A model generated the notes under the pieces. The model searched no databases, was not told where the DNA came from, and saw only the letters and a program-made list of their open reading frames with translations. A stretch of 64,000 bases of DNA from Rhizopus arrhizus. Lineage: Eukaryota > Mucoromycota > Mucoromycetes > Mucorales > Rhizopodaceae. Position numbers and translations under genes: made by a program. The stretch is from contig JAKZZE010000017.1 of NCBI GenBank assembly GCA_024220505.1, positions 620,001-684,000 of the forward strand, given 5' to 3'. Below, piece after piece: positions 11,293 through 20,717 of the stretch (positions are counted from its first letter, which is position 1; every line of letters starts with the position of its first letter).

Positions 11293-11326
<34 letters not shown>
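9932..11326 (+). mobile_element. 5'-truncated LINE insertion with poly(A) and 11-bp target duplication
   Basis: The insert begins inside the ORF2 C-terminal region (RLVHLPKGFFKRL, matching RMVHLPTTFFRRL of the full-length element) and ends in A33 at 11294-11326. The 11-bp gaggttgaatt occurs at 9921-9931 and again at 11327-11337, which is the target-site duplication of target-primed reverse transcription. The ORF2 remnant reads through to 11198 (RSLSDID, then stop) with a single nonsense codon (TGA at 10526-10528, where the full-length copy has Arg) and keeps the C-x2-C...H-x4-C zinc-binding pattern near its end. Protein divergence from the 15.5-20.8 kb element is clear, so it belongs to a related but different subfamily. 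Confidence 0.9.
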
Positions 11327-11330
<4 letters not shown>

Positions 11331-11421
11331 TTGAATTGATTCAGCTGAAATAATGTGCCCAAAAGTCACAAATCATTGTATGCATGCAATATTTTTTTTC
11401 CTTTTAAGGTAATAACCCATC

Positions 11422-11964
11422 ATGTCCACCCACCTTCAAACCATTCAACGGTTACAAAATGAACTCGCAATCGATAATGCCAAGATACACCAGTTGCAAC
11501 AGAAAAATGCTTCTTTGCGGAAGCAAGTATCCTCTGAACCCACACCAACTGCAAACTCCAATCCTCCTTCTGAATCTACTCCCCCCTCCTCCAAACGTCC
11601 ACGCTCCCCCAGCAATTCAGATCGAAATGTGGTCAGCTTCCTTATCCATACCGGTTTCGAATCTGAGCTCCGTTTTCAGCTGTACAAACGCAAAATCACT
11701 ATTCGTGGCGACTTTGACCCTCTGAGCCCCTCCATCATTCGTGATCCTACACTTCTCAATGAATCCATTGAAAGAAAAACCAAACTTGCTCGTCATGTAT
11801 TCCTCCAACGACTTGGTTCTGCTTTCCGCCGTCTCAAGGCTCCTCTTTACAACGCTGTCACTAACTACTTTCTCCAATCTGGGCTCATAGACCTCAATTT
11901 CTTGGAGTCTTTTGATCTCGCTCTCCCTTACAACTATCACAACCCTCTCCTAGACAAGATCTAG
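11422..11964 (+). CDS. Hypothetical protein with N-terminal coiled coil
   Basis: An uninterrupted 180-codon frame. Residues about 1-38 (THLQTIQRLQNEL, then HQLQQKNASLRKQV) have leucine/hydrophobic heptads typical of a coiled coil. Residues 40-75 are Pro/Ser/Thr-rich with basic SSKRPRSPS, and the C-terminal 110 residues form a compact mixed segment (FLIHTGFESELRFQLY, then FLQRLGSAFRRLKAPLYN). I do not recognise the family. It sits 85 bp beyond the LINE target duplication, in a repeat-rich island, and could be a multi-copy or transposon-associated gene. The codon pattern and composition look coding (C-rich third positions, like the LINE ORFs). Confidence 0.45.
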   Translation: MSTHLQTIQRLQNELAIDNAKIHQLQQKNASLRKQVSSEPTPTANSNPPSESTPPSSKRPRSPSNSDRNVVSFLIHTGFESELRFQLYKRKITIRGDFDPLSPSIIRDPTLLNESIERKTKLARHVFLQRLGSAFRRLKAPLYNAVTNYFLQSGLIDLNFLESFDLALPYNYHNPLLDKI

Positions 11965-12081
11965 AGCTCTTTTCTACCTCTTCCCTTCCCTTCCCTTTTT
12001 CCTTTTTGACTATCAAAAAGGTTTTTAGCACTCTTTTATCCTCTCTTTGATCTGACCCGGGCAATTCAATCCTAGAAGTGA

Positions 12082-12617
12082 TTATGTGCTCAATTGGGTT
12101 ATCTTAAATTTAAAATAAAAATACTCTTTAATCGTATGCAAGTAATTATTCTCCAAATTTTTGAACGTTGATTTGACTTTAGTTGCAATACTTTGGATGG
12201 ATATTACAAGCACTTTTGGTAATTGGCCATATTCTTGTTTCAATTGCAAGCAATAATAGATTATCTTCGTGTAAAATCCTCATCCATCTTATATTGGACT
12301 TCTATTAAGACTGGAGATAGTTGTGGTAACTTAGGAATGTACACGACATCAGAGATGCATTTGCTTGCCCAAGCACAGCGACCCAAACCATAGGCGGAGT
12401 TGTCGACATTTTGACCAACCAACTCCTTTACAATAATGTCCATAATCCTTTCATCCTGTAAAAGAAATCTTGTAATGAAATCCGTCCCAGGTATATACCC
12501 AGGTGCTAGGGTGAATGTTGCTAAATGTTCTATTGATAGTGTTGTTAAAATCTTATTCCTAACCTTTATTATGTTAACATTACCAGGTATGTCCATTATC
12601 GTGTTGAAAAAAAACAA
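12082..12617 (-). pseudogene. Rpn/PD-(D/E)XK transposase-type nuclease, frameshifted
   Basis: From the ATG at 12617 (a second methionine follows shortly) the reading runs through TDFITRFLLQDERIMDIIVKEL, a segment with SDVVYIP and PVLIEVQYKMDEDF, then stops at 12261. D...E-x-Q followed by a helical segment is the pattern of Rpn-like PD-(D/E)XK proteins. Directly after the stop another frame continues the family pattern (IIYYCLQLKQEYGQLPKVLV) and is open to a stop at 12082, so one frameshift near 12265 breaks the gene. No intron with good splice sites explains the change. The family name is assigned by motif pattern only. Confidence 0.5.
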
Positions 12618-12626
12618 AAGGTAAAT

Positions 12627-12688
12627 CGTATATTTTAAACGGCAACATCGGCAATAGCGTATATTCTAAACGGCAACATCGGCAACAG
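12627..12688. repeat. 31-bp tandem duplication
   Basis: Two adjacent 31-bp units (12627-12657 and 12658-12688) share the core aaacggcaacatcggcaa and differ at two positions. They lie between the Rpn-like pseudogene and the dispersed repeat and have no coding potential. Confidence 0.85.
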
Positions 12689-12733
12689 ATAAATACACAG
12701 GTTGCTGAAGTGAAAAATGAAAAAGCGGTACAA

Positions 12734-13018
12734 GCTCTCTGAGCCGCGCTTTACTTTCATTTATAATATATAGTAATTTTTTCCCCAGATCCGTTTCATC
12801 CCTAAATCTTTCAAGCTAAGCTATATTCTAATTCAATTTTTTTCCTTCTTCAACAAGTGCTGCAATTTGATTTTGCGAAAATCTGCAAATTGATTTCACA
12901 AAAAACCGCATATTGATTTTTGTGAAAGCCGCAAATCAAGAATTGAGAAAACCGCATTTTGAAGGTTTATTTCCCGCACTTTAATTTTTTTAAACCCGCA
13001 ATTTGATGCTGCGTTCAC
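12734..13018 (+). repeat. Dispersed repeat, copy 2, with degenerate 23-bp tandem array
   Basis: Positions 12734-12843 resemble 7743-7849, and 12992-13018 is the exact reverse complement of 7677-7703. Between them, about 12853-13018 consists of some seven degenerate units of about 23 bp built on ccgcaaattgatttt.tgaaa. Such subterminal arrays next to a conserved end are typical of the ends of some DNA transposons. I infer one end of a non-autonomous element, with the terminus at 13018, only 10 bp before the Tc1-like element. Confidence 0.55.
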
Positions 13019-13027
13019 TGTCAATTA

Positions 13028-14181
13028 GTGAACAGAGCATTTAAACCAGGTAGCTATCAAATAAATTACTGTAATTTTCATGGTATGACTGATATTTGAA
13101 GTGAAGTGGATATTGTAATTGGACAAAGCTGAAATTCGTGCAGCTGCATTTCATGCACCGTCTAGGTGTTGCCGACGACTGTCAGGTCTATAATAGGTAG
13201 ACACAATGAAACTGACTAAATATTCTTTGGAAAAGGTGTAGAAAAGTGTAAGGAAACCATAAAAAAGATATGTGATACCTGGAAAGGGAAGTACACAGGG
13301 ATCCTTTCGCTACTTATGATCGGTTGATGTTGTAATTAAGTGAAATGTAGATATCTGTTCTTCGGTGAACGATTAATCGTTTTTTGAATAATCATGAATT
13401 TGGCTCGTTCTTTACATTACTGTAATCTGATTATTACAGAATGATATCTGAAAAGCCAATTGCATGTGCTCAAGAGCATGTTGATTGGATGGATGAGCAG
13501 TTGTAATATGTTATCAGGTCTGATGAATCGCAATTCACAACTGAGGGCAATGACAGAGACAACAGGATGACTAAAAGAGTTAGACAGGAATTTCGGACTA
13601 TCAGTCTTTGTAGATTGTGCAATAAATTAAGACGAGTATACTTTTTTGGCCCTGAACTTCCATGCTTGGCTCACAGAACAAATTGAAAAGGAGCTAAGAC
13701 CCTTTTAAATCAAAAAGATGATAACAGCGTGGAAGATTTGAAACTAGTACTCTGAATAGAGCAAAAAAGGGTAGACACCGAGCCTACTTAGCGTTTTTTG
13801 AAAGGATTATGAAGAAGTTATTGACGGCAAATAGAAACATGTAAGATATTAATCCCCATTTTTTTTACTTTTATCTAGTAATTACATGTTGAATTTAAGA
13901 TAGATTCTTAGGCAAGAAATTAAATTTAAAAACCACATAACATTTTGAGGTATGGGTTTATAACTAACTCATACCATTGTCAAAGAAAATATCAAATAAC
14001 AAGGTTTTCATAGGAGGTATTAATATAGGCAGAATAGCCAATGCAGAAATGAATGCTGCTTTAAATAAATGCTCATATTCTGCTTCAGTTAATATTTCTG
14101 AAATTGAATCTTCAAAGTGAAGACAAAGCATGATATATATTGTATAATCTTGTTAATCCTGCTTTTTAAGGCTCTGTTCGC
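13028..14181 (+). mobile_element. Decayed Tc1/mariner element with TIRs and TA duplication
   Basis: The ends are imperfect inverted repeats: 13028 starts GTGAACAGAGCATTTAAA and the reverse complement of the right end starts GCGAACAGAGCCTTAAAA. Both are flanked by TA (13026-13027 and 14182-14183), the hallmark target duplication. The length of 1154 bp fits the superfamily. Inside, 13450-13602 reads EKPIACAQEHVDWMDEQL, a stop, then YVIRSDESQFTTEGNDRD; W..(V)I.SDES.F is the conserved block around the second catalytic Asp of Tc1 transposases. Many stops and frame changes show that it is dead. About 13825-13860 may retain the region of the later LNPIE-type motif. Confidence 0.8.
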
Positions 14182-15099
14182 TAGTGTTTGAAAATGGAGA
14201 TAAGACTACTAATCTCTGCCTCTATTATGGCATTAAAAATCATGCTGTACAAAACTATTTCAAACGCATAATTTAAACCTACTAATATTAAAGGATATGA
14301 ACTAGCAATCTATAGAATATCAAGCACATATTCAATCTTATATAACTATACCACGAAATGTACAAGTACACAACTCACACCACAGTCACAATAATTCTAT
14401 TATATGTACCTGAATCATTACAGCTACAGCCATCAAAACGAATCACTCTGCACTTAGTTTTAAATTAGAAGTTGACGGTTTAAAAAGACAAATTGAAGAA
14501 GTGGAGGGTACGCTCTTAAAGAAACAAGGAAGGCTAGTATTGTTGTACGACATGGAAAAAAACAGTGAAGCATATACCAAATAGTGACAAATAATAACAT
14601 TTTTATTATGAATTACAAACAAAATAAATAAATAAAACCCGTGTTATGATTTAGTCTGTATCTTTACAGCTACAGGTTGACCTTCCCCTCACTTGAATAA
14701 TATGATTTAGCATAGCAGTTTTAACACTACTAAGAGTATTTGATGAGCTAGTTAACTAATACTCCTTCCTTCTAACTTTAAAGATCATTAACCAGAGATA
14801 CAAAGTACTTTCTTAAGCAGTAAGGAACACCAGTATGCAAGAAAGTTTTTTGAATGTAAGTTTCCTGTTAAAATATAATGGAAGGAAGAATTAGATTAGC
14901 TAGCCACTGCTATATAACTCCATTTGTTGTAAGGAAGAATCCAATAGGCCTATAGTGCCTTTTCTGGAACCATGTTTTTATAGATAATTTTTAGAACTAG
15001 ATTGTTGTTTAGAAAGAATCCACAAATTGCATATACTTTGAGTTTGTACTTGAATGAGAGGATCAATTTGTAGGAAATGACAAAATTTAGGTAATAGAG
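14182..15099. other. AT-rich spacer, probably decayed repeat sequence
   Basis: No open frame of note. The sequence may include the decayed C-terminal part of the minus-strand reverse-transcriptase relic that is recognisable at 15100-15512. Confidence 0.4.
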
Positions 15100-15512
15100 A
15101 CTATTTTAAAATAATTGTTCTAGTTTTGATGGACAGAGTACATCCAGAAGGAATTTGACAGTCAAGTAATACCCTTTGGATTGGTTGATCAGTCGTAAAA
15201 TTCTTTTAAGTTGTACTAATATAGATAGGATATCCTAAATAATCTACTGCTTGAATGGAAAATTTATTATGCCAAGAAGTAACAGATGATTGCTAGATCG
15301 AAAAAATTCTTTTCAGTGACGATGACCTTTACTAAAGAGAGAGGAAGCCTGTACCCTGAAGTAATTCAACTTAGCTTCAGAAGCGTAAGCATATGCTTGA
15401 ACGAGTTGATCCAAAAAGGAAAATCATTTGTATCATCAAGCACTACCAATGCATCATCTGCATAAACCAGAGTTTTTAAAAGATAGGACTGCTGATAATA
15501 TATCAAAGCTGA
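15100..15512 (-). pseudogene. Old LINE reverse-transcriptase relic, split by the full-length LINE
   Basis: On the minus strand 15366-15510 reads SALIYYQQSYLLKTL, then VYADDALVVLDD, the reverse-transcriptase catalytic YADD box, and stops at 15366. Further down, about 15130-15290, pieces such as KFSIQAVDYLGYPIYI match the conserved segment after the polymerase domain (YLGFPL in the intact element), with broken frames. Across the LINE insertion the same relic continues at 20843-20900 (FLIVLNFS), so the relic was there before the LINE landed. It is a different family from the intact element. Confidence 0.65.
15498..15512 (+). repeat. Target-site duplication, left copy
   Basis: The 15-bp atatatcaaagctga is repeated without change at 20828-20842 and brackets the full-length LINE. 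Confidence 0.93.
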
Positions 15513-15513
15513 C

Positions 15514-16923
15514 ATGGTTCTTTCCGATAAAATATCTAACCAGTCGGTCAACGCAGTCACGCAGCGACCACAGGCACCAGAGCCTACTACTAAATTGAAA
15601 AATATGCCCTGGTCCCAAGTAGTGGCCAGGAAGCGAACATCACTTATGAATGCTACTTTTGAAAACAATATTCACAACAGTCAACAAGACAAAGTTATTT
15701 ACTCTAAAGTGTGGAGAGCAGGACGTTCTCCAGGTAGTGTCCTCCTGGACATGACTGATAGATCTGAATCGCCCGTGCAGCTTATGGCCTTAATTGCAAA
15801 ACAATTTCCATCACGAATTGCAGTCGCAACTACCAAAGAAGGCAGTCGAAAGATCGCTGAAATCAACTTTGATCCCTTAGATCCAGCTATTGATCAAATT
15901 CTTAAAGACGGCATCACTTTTGAAAATGATGCGGTTAGACTTTTACCTTGTCGAGCCTTAGATCCAGCTGTCCCTTTAGTTCGACTTCGACTATCGAACC
16001 TTCCCTTTCTTAAAGAGGACATTCTTAAAGAACAATTAAAAATGAGTTTGGAACCTTATGGCTCCGTTCTTGATTTGGGAATTCTACGAGAATCTCACAC
16101 CGGCACCTATATGGGTACGGGCTATGCTATACTGAGTGTCCCAAAAAATGATGACAGATTCTCTCCCCTTTCTCACCATCTTCCTTGGTACCAGTCAGAA
16201 GATGAAGGTTTTTATGCTGTGTGGAGTGACATGCCCACCTACTGTCGCTACTGTCATGCTGAAGGACATGCCGTCCCTGATTGTCCAAAGAAACGTTCAT
16301 CCCGTGTTTGTTGGAACTGTCGTGCTAGTGGCCATATTGCTGCTGAATGCGCAAAAAGCAAGAATAAGCCATTTAAAAAGGCCAGGAAAACTCCTAATGC
16401 TCCACAGGACAGAGTAGCTCAAGATGAAGTCCAGTCGAGCCAAGCTTCCAATGGCATAGCTATGCCTAGCACCTCCCCCCAACCTCTCACTTCGAATATT
16501 ATGAAACGTAAACGTTCTATTCGGAATGAATCTGGTGATGACCCAAGGATCCATTCCTCAACTTTGCTAACAACTGAAGAGGACTCTATCTTGGTATCCA
16601 CTCAAGAGGTTTTGAAAGCTCTCTTCACTACACCCGCTGATTCGCAGGAAGATATTCAAATGGAAACTAACACTGGAAATACAGACAATACACATGTTAC
16701 TACGGACGTAGTTATTGTGGACCAAGCTACCAAAAACATTCCTCAGTCTCAACATCAGACTGCCATGGATAGCCACCATAATGGTGCCCCAGTAGGATAT
16801 AACTTTCGTCATGACTCTTTAGATAATCTGGGATTACCAATAACAGAATGTATCCCTAGAGATCAGCAGCACGGCACCACAGTGTTCAACATTGATGGTG
16901 CTCTAACCCAATCTAAACAATAA
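15514..16923 (+). CDS. LINE ORF1: RNA-binding gag-like protein with two CCHC knuckles
   Basis: A frame of 469 codons from ATG 15514. Residues about 65-215 form an RRM-like/nucleic-acid binding region (VRLRLSNLPFLKEDILKEQL, then GYAILSV). Two zinc knuckles follow, C-x2-C-x4-H-x4-C in both cases: CRYCHAEGHAVPDC and CWNCRASGHIAAEC, near residues 245-275. A basic KPFKKARK stretch and a low-complexity Ser/Thr/Gln-rich tail complete it. This is the usual layout of ORF1 proteins in Tad/I/L1-like LINEs, which coat the element RNA. The stop codon TAA (16921-16923) overlaps the ORF2 start, suggesting coupled termination and reinitiation. Confidence 0.92.
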   Translation: MVLSDKISNQSVNAVTQRPQAPEPTTKLKNMPWSQVVARKRTSLMNATFENNIHNSQQDKVIYSKVWRAGRSPGSVLLDMTDRSESPVQLMALIAKQFPSRIAVATTKEGSRKIAEINFDPLDPAIDQILKDGITFENDAVRLLPCRALDPAVPLVRLRLSNLPFLKEDILKEQLKMSLEPYGSVLDLGILRESHTGTYMGTGYAILSVPKNDDRFSPLSHHLPWYQSEDEGFYAVWSDMPTYCRYCHAEGHAVPDCPKKRSSRVCWNCRASGHIAAECAKSKNKPFKKARKTPNAPQDRVAQDEVQSSQASNGIAMPSTSPQPLTSNIMKRKRSIRNESGDDPRIHSSTLLTTEEDSILVSTQEVLKALFTTPADSQEDIQMETNTGNTDNTHVTTDVVIVDQATKNIPQSQHQTAMDSHHNGAPVGYNFRHDSLDNLGLPITECIPRDQQHGTTVFNIDGALTQSKQ

Positions 16924-19900
16924 TGAATAATAGATCGAAAGAACTATTATTCAACATTTCTTCATTGAACTGTAACAGTTTGGTGAAGACCCATGATACC
17001 CAAAAACAATCCAATTTCATACGTTACTTACGCTCTTTAAATTTCAACATAATGGCCTTTCAAGAAACACACACCACCACAGACCATGAAAACTTCATCA
17101 ATGTACAATTTCAAGCATCTCAATCCCTATGGACTCGCCATTGTGGCTTACTTTCCTTTTCTTCCAAATATCAACTATCAGACAATCTGATTCCGTCAAA
17201 CCCTCGCATTATTCTATCCAAAATCAGTCATCCACAAAATTTTTATGCTCCTTTCCATGTATTAGTGGTTTATGCTCCAGCTTCTACAGGTAAGGACAGA
17301 AGAGAGTTTTTTGATTCTGTGTTAGATGCTCTCAATTCTGTATCTGATATTGACCCACACCGGATCATTATCCTTGGCGACTTCAATTATTCTTATCATC
17401 GTCGTAACTTGTCAACTCAAACATCTCTAAAATGGGTATCATATCTAGAGGAATCCTTTTATAACGTGATGCATAGTGGGGACAATAGTAATATCCCAAC
17501 ATTCCGCCGCAATGATGAGATCTATTCTACAATCGATTACATCTTCATTAGTAATCAGATGCGCCCAATGCTTAAGTCTACAGATATACAACGACTACAC
17601 TCTTCGTGGACTGATCATCAATTGCTCTCTCTTTCGATTAATTTAGGCCAAACTCCCACTGGGTTTGGTCTCTGGCGTGCCAACCCCATTTTGGCTCAAC
17701 AGAAAGCGTACCGCGTACAACTAAAGCAACGACTCACAGGTATTGTATCTTCTTTGCCTAATCAGATGACAGCACAAGAACAATGGGACTACGTCAAATC
17801 TGAGATACGGCTATTTACTCAACGCTATGCAGTCGACTACACCAACTGGCGCAAAAAGTCAATTAAGGTCTTACAGCGCAAGCGTAATGCTTTCCTCCGA
17901 AGCCAGCCACCTATAGCCATCCGGATACAGTGTCTTCCTGTTATGGACCAACAAATTGAATCTCTTCAACAAGAGTTGGTGGGTATTGCAGCATTAAAGG
18001 CGGGAATACGTTGGAGAGAACATGGAGAGAAATCGGCCGGTTATCTCAAGCGGATACACCAGGTACGAACCGTCGAACAGAGCATAAACTGTTTACAAGA
18101 CACTACATCGGGGTCGACTGTATCCTCTCGTACACAACTCCTGGAGGTTAGTCAAGCATTTTACCAAGAACTCTATTCAGTTGATCCTGTGGATGAGCAT
18201 GATATTGATTGCTACCTGCAAGACATAGCAGATCTACCACAATTAACTGCAGATGATCGTCGTTATCTAATCTCACCAATTACGATTGAGGACATAATTG
18301 AACAATCAAAGAAAGTCATTGGGAAGCAAAGTAGTCCTGGATCGGATGGTTTAGGTTATGTCTTCATGCATCTCATTTATCAGTTCTCACCGTTAAAGGA
18401 TCTTATTACCAAGATATACAATACGGCGCTAGCTACTGGTTCCTTTCCTTCATCATGGCAAGATTTACGTGTACGATTACTGCCAAAGAAAGGGGATCTC
18501 TCTACCCTAAAAAACTGGAGACCAATTTCCTTGATCAATTGTGATGCAAAGATCTACACGCGCATTATTAACCAACGGATGAGATCCGTTATGGACACAA
18601 TTATCAATCGTTATCAAACTGGTTTTCTTGGTGATCGCTTTATAGCTGAAAATGGCATGATTCTCAACATACTCATGGAACAAGCTCATGTTCAAAAACG
18701 GCCTGAGATTGGTCTCTTATTAGATCAAGAAAAGGCCTATGATCGCGTCCACCCTATGTACTTGCGTCAAACAATGCTAGCCTTTGGTTTTCCTCCATCT
18801 TTAGTCCATTCTCTTGAGAGTCTTTTCTTTGGAAATGCGGTGAGAATCAATATCAATGGGTATTTTACCAACAGAATTGATCAGCGTCGTGGTCTTCGAC
18901 AGGGCGATCCATTATCGCCTCTTCTTTTCAACATTGCGCTGGAACCGTTTCTTCGACATATCCTTCAAGATTCTTCCTTTCAAGGTTTCCAATTCCAAGT
19001 TGTTAGCAACTCGGCCACCACAACATCCAATACCATGCCCCCACCCTTAAAGGTACTTGCCTATGCGGATGATGTATGTGTCCTGTTGCATTCCACGGAT
19101 GATTACTGTCGCCTACGCCACCATTTAGACCGCTATGGGTCTGTATCCAATGCTAAGGTTAATATTCACAAGACGGAAGCATTTTCTTTGGATGGACGCT
19201 CCTACCCAGAGTGGATTGCTTTTCTAGCAGCACAAGGTATTTCCCAATGGCACGATCATTCGTCATCTAGTCCACTTAGATATCTTGGCTTTCCCCTGAT
19301 TCAGTCTTTTCATCAGCGTCGTTATCTAGAACAACAGTTGTTACAGACAGTGAAATCTCAATGTACTATCTACTCTCAACGTAGACTTTCTATCAAAGGC
19401 CGCGTTACCATAGTGAATGCATTAATACTTTCTAAATTGTGGTATGTTCTGCGGATGGTTCATTTGCCGACTACCTTCTTTCGACGGCTCAATTCTGTGA
19501 TTTATCAGTTTGTCTGGCATAATTGCAAACCTAAGATCAAATACACGCAGTTGTGTTTAGATCCAAAGTTAGGTGGGTTAGGTCTTTTGGATCCACAAAT
19601 TCAACGACACAACCTACAGATACGCTGGCTTCGTCAAGTTCTGGAAGATAACCACCCTCAGTCTTGTAGTCAACCTATATTGCTAGATCATATCCGTCGT
19701 TTCCATTCAGGAAATACTGGAACAAAACTGGCTCTCTTTTTCCCTCTTTTGCGATTACGTCCTGCTGCTCACGCCAATAACTTTATGCAAAACATATATG
19801 AGGCAGTTGATTCTTTCGCATATGCAGATACAGATCAGGCAAAGTGTACTCCTGCCACACTTCTCCGCTTGCCCCTGTCTGCTATATTCGCTATGATTCC

Positions 19901-20717
19901 TACTGATTATTGGATCACTCGATCACGACACAAAAAACTCAAGGTGTCTCAATTTTTTACGTATGATCACCACTTTGGATGTATACGACCTTTATTGTCA
20001 TCTGACCAGCCTTCCTCCCCTCGTCTGGTTTCTAAGTTAAGCCGAGATATTCATAATCGTATCATCAAGCTAAATCAACTTATCTGGCCTCATATATTGA
20101 ATCAAAATCAACCATTGGGTGAAGTAGATGATTCAGCGTTCACCGATGCCTTCTGTTCGCAGCCCCAATGGATCAATTACAAACCTAAAACATTTCGGTT
20201 GTCTCTAATACAGCGATCTCTACCATCATCGGCAATGTCACAAATACCAACTTCCAAGTGGTCACTTTTTTGGAAAATGCCTGTTTCGCCTGAAAGCCGG
20301 TCTTTATGGTATCGTCTATTCCATCGTAAACTCTATAGCCAATCACTTCTTTCAAGATTTGATAACGGTTTAACCTCTTCACAATGTAAATTTTGTTCTG
20401 CCAACACTGAAGACTTACAACACCTCTTCGTGCGCTGTCCTATGAAATGGAGAGTATGGATAGATGCCTTCAATTTCTTTAGTCCACACCTCACTTTCAC
20501 TCAAGACGATGTATGCTCAATTCTTTGGTCTTTTCAGCAGTTTACTTTTGTTGACAACACTGATCTCTGGACTCTCAGCTGCTGTGTGCTCTCCGTTATC
20601 TGGCGTGCCCACTGGAGATTTACTATTGACGGCTTTCCTTTTATTGATAAACAGTTGGTCACTCGTGCTATGTCGCAGTTTGCCACCCTCAAAAGGGGCA
20701 GACTCGACCTTGACTAG
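16923..20717 (+). CDS. LINE ORF2: APE endonuclease, reverse transcriptase, C-terminal zinc motif
   Basis: A frame of 1264 codons. Residues 1-240 are an apurinic-endonuclease-type domain (ISSLNCNSLVK, MAFQETHTT, ILGDFNYSYH, YIFIS, SWTDHQLLSL). Residues about 440-760 are the reverse transcriptase: LLPKKGDLSTLKNWRPISL, GFLGDRF, LLLDQEKAYDRV, RRGLRQGDPLSPLLFN and the catalytic AYADDVCVLL. After the thumb region (GRVTIVNALILSKLWYVLR) the C-terminus carries C-x2-C...H-x4-C (CKFCSANTEDLQHLFVRCP), the zf-RVT-like motif. All catalytic boxes are present, so the protein could be active. The ATG at 16923 overlaps the ORF1 stop (TAATG). No RNase H domain is evident. Confidence 0.95.
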   Translation: MNNRSKELLFNISSLNCNSLVKTHDTQKQSNFIRYLRSLNFNIMAFQETHTTTDHENFINVQFQASQSLWTRHCGLLSFSSKYQLSDNLIPSNPRIILSKISHPQNFYAPFHVLVVYAPASTGKDRREFFDSVLDALNSVSDIDPHRIIILGDFNYSYHRRNLSTQTSLKWVSYLEESFYNVMHSGDNSNIPTFRRNDEIYSTIDYIFISNQMRPMLKSTDIQRLHSSWTDHQLLSLSINLGQTPTGFGLWRANPILAQQKAYRVQLKQRLTGIVSSLPNQMTAQEQWDYVKSEIRLFTQRYAVDYTNWRKKSIKVLQRKRNAFLRSQPPIAIRIQCLPVMDQQIESLQQELVGIAALKAGIRWREHGEKSAGYLKRIHQVRTVEQSINCLQDTTSGSTVSSRTQLLEVSQAFYQELYSVDPVDEHDIDCYLQDIADLPQLTADDRRYLISPITIEDIIEQSKKVIGKQSSPGSDGLGYVFMHLIYQFSPLKDLITKIYNTALATGSFPSSWQDLRVRLLPKKGDLSTLKNWRPISLINCDAKIYTRIINQRMRSVMDTIINRYQTGFLGDRFIAENGMILNILMEQAHVQKRPEIGLLLDQEKAYDRVHPMYLRQTMLAFGFPPSLVHSLESLFFGNAVRININGYFTNRIDQRRGLRQGDPLSPLLFNIALEPFLRHILQDSSFQGFQFQVVSNSATTTSNTMPPPLKVLAYADDVCVLLHSTDDYCRLRHHLDRYGSVSNAKVNIHKTEAFSLDGRSYPEWIAFLAAQGISQWHDHSSSSPLRYLGFPLIQSFHQRRYLEQQLLQTVKSQCTIYSQRRLSIKGRVTIVNALILSKLWYVLRMVHLPTTFFRRLNSVIYQFVWHNCKPKIKYTQLCLDPKLGGLGLLDPQIQRHNLQIRWLRQVLEDNHPQSCSQPILLDHIRRFHSGNTGTKLALFFPLLRLRPAAHANNFMQNIYEAVDSFAYADTDQAKCTPATLLRLPLSAIFAMIPTDYWITRSRHKKLKVSQFFTYDHHFGCIRPLLSSDQPSSPRLVSKLSRDIHNRIIKLNQLIWPHILNQNQPLGEVDDSAFTDAFCSQPQWINYKPKTFRLSLIQRSLPSSAMSQIPTSKWSLFWKMPVSPESRSLWYRLFHRKLYSQSLLSRFDNGLTSSQCKFCSANTEDLQHLFVRCPMKWRVWIDAFNFFSPHLTFTQDDVCSILWSFQQFTFVDNTDLWTLSCCVLSVIWRAHWRFTIDGFPFIDKQLVTRAMSQFATLKRGRLDLD

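Noticed and set aside
12853..13018. Possible CRISPR-like array of short repeats
   Set aside because: The units are contiguous and degenerate with no spacers, and the DNA is eukaryotic; it is a subterminal tandem repeat.
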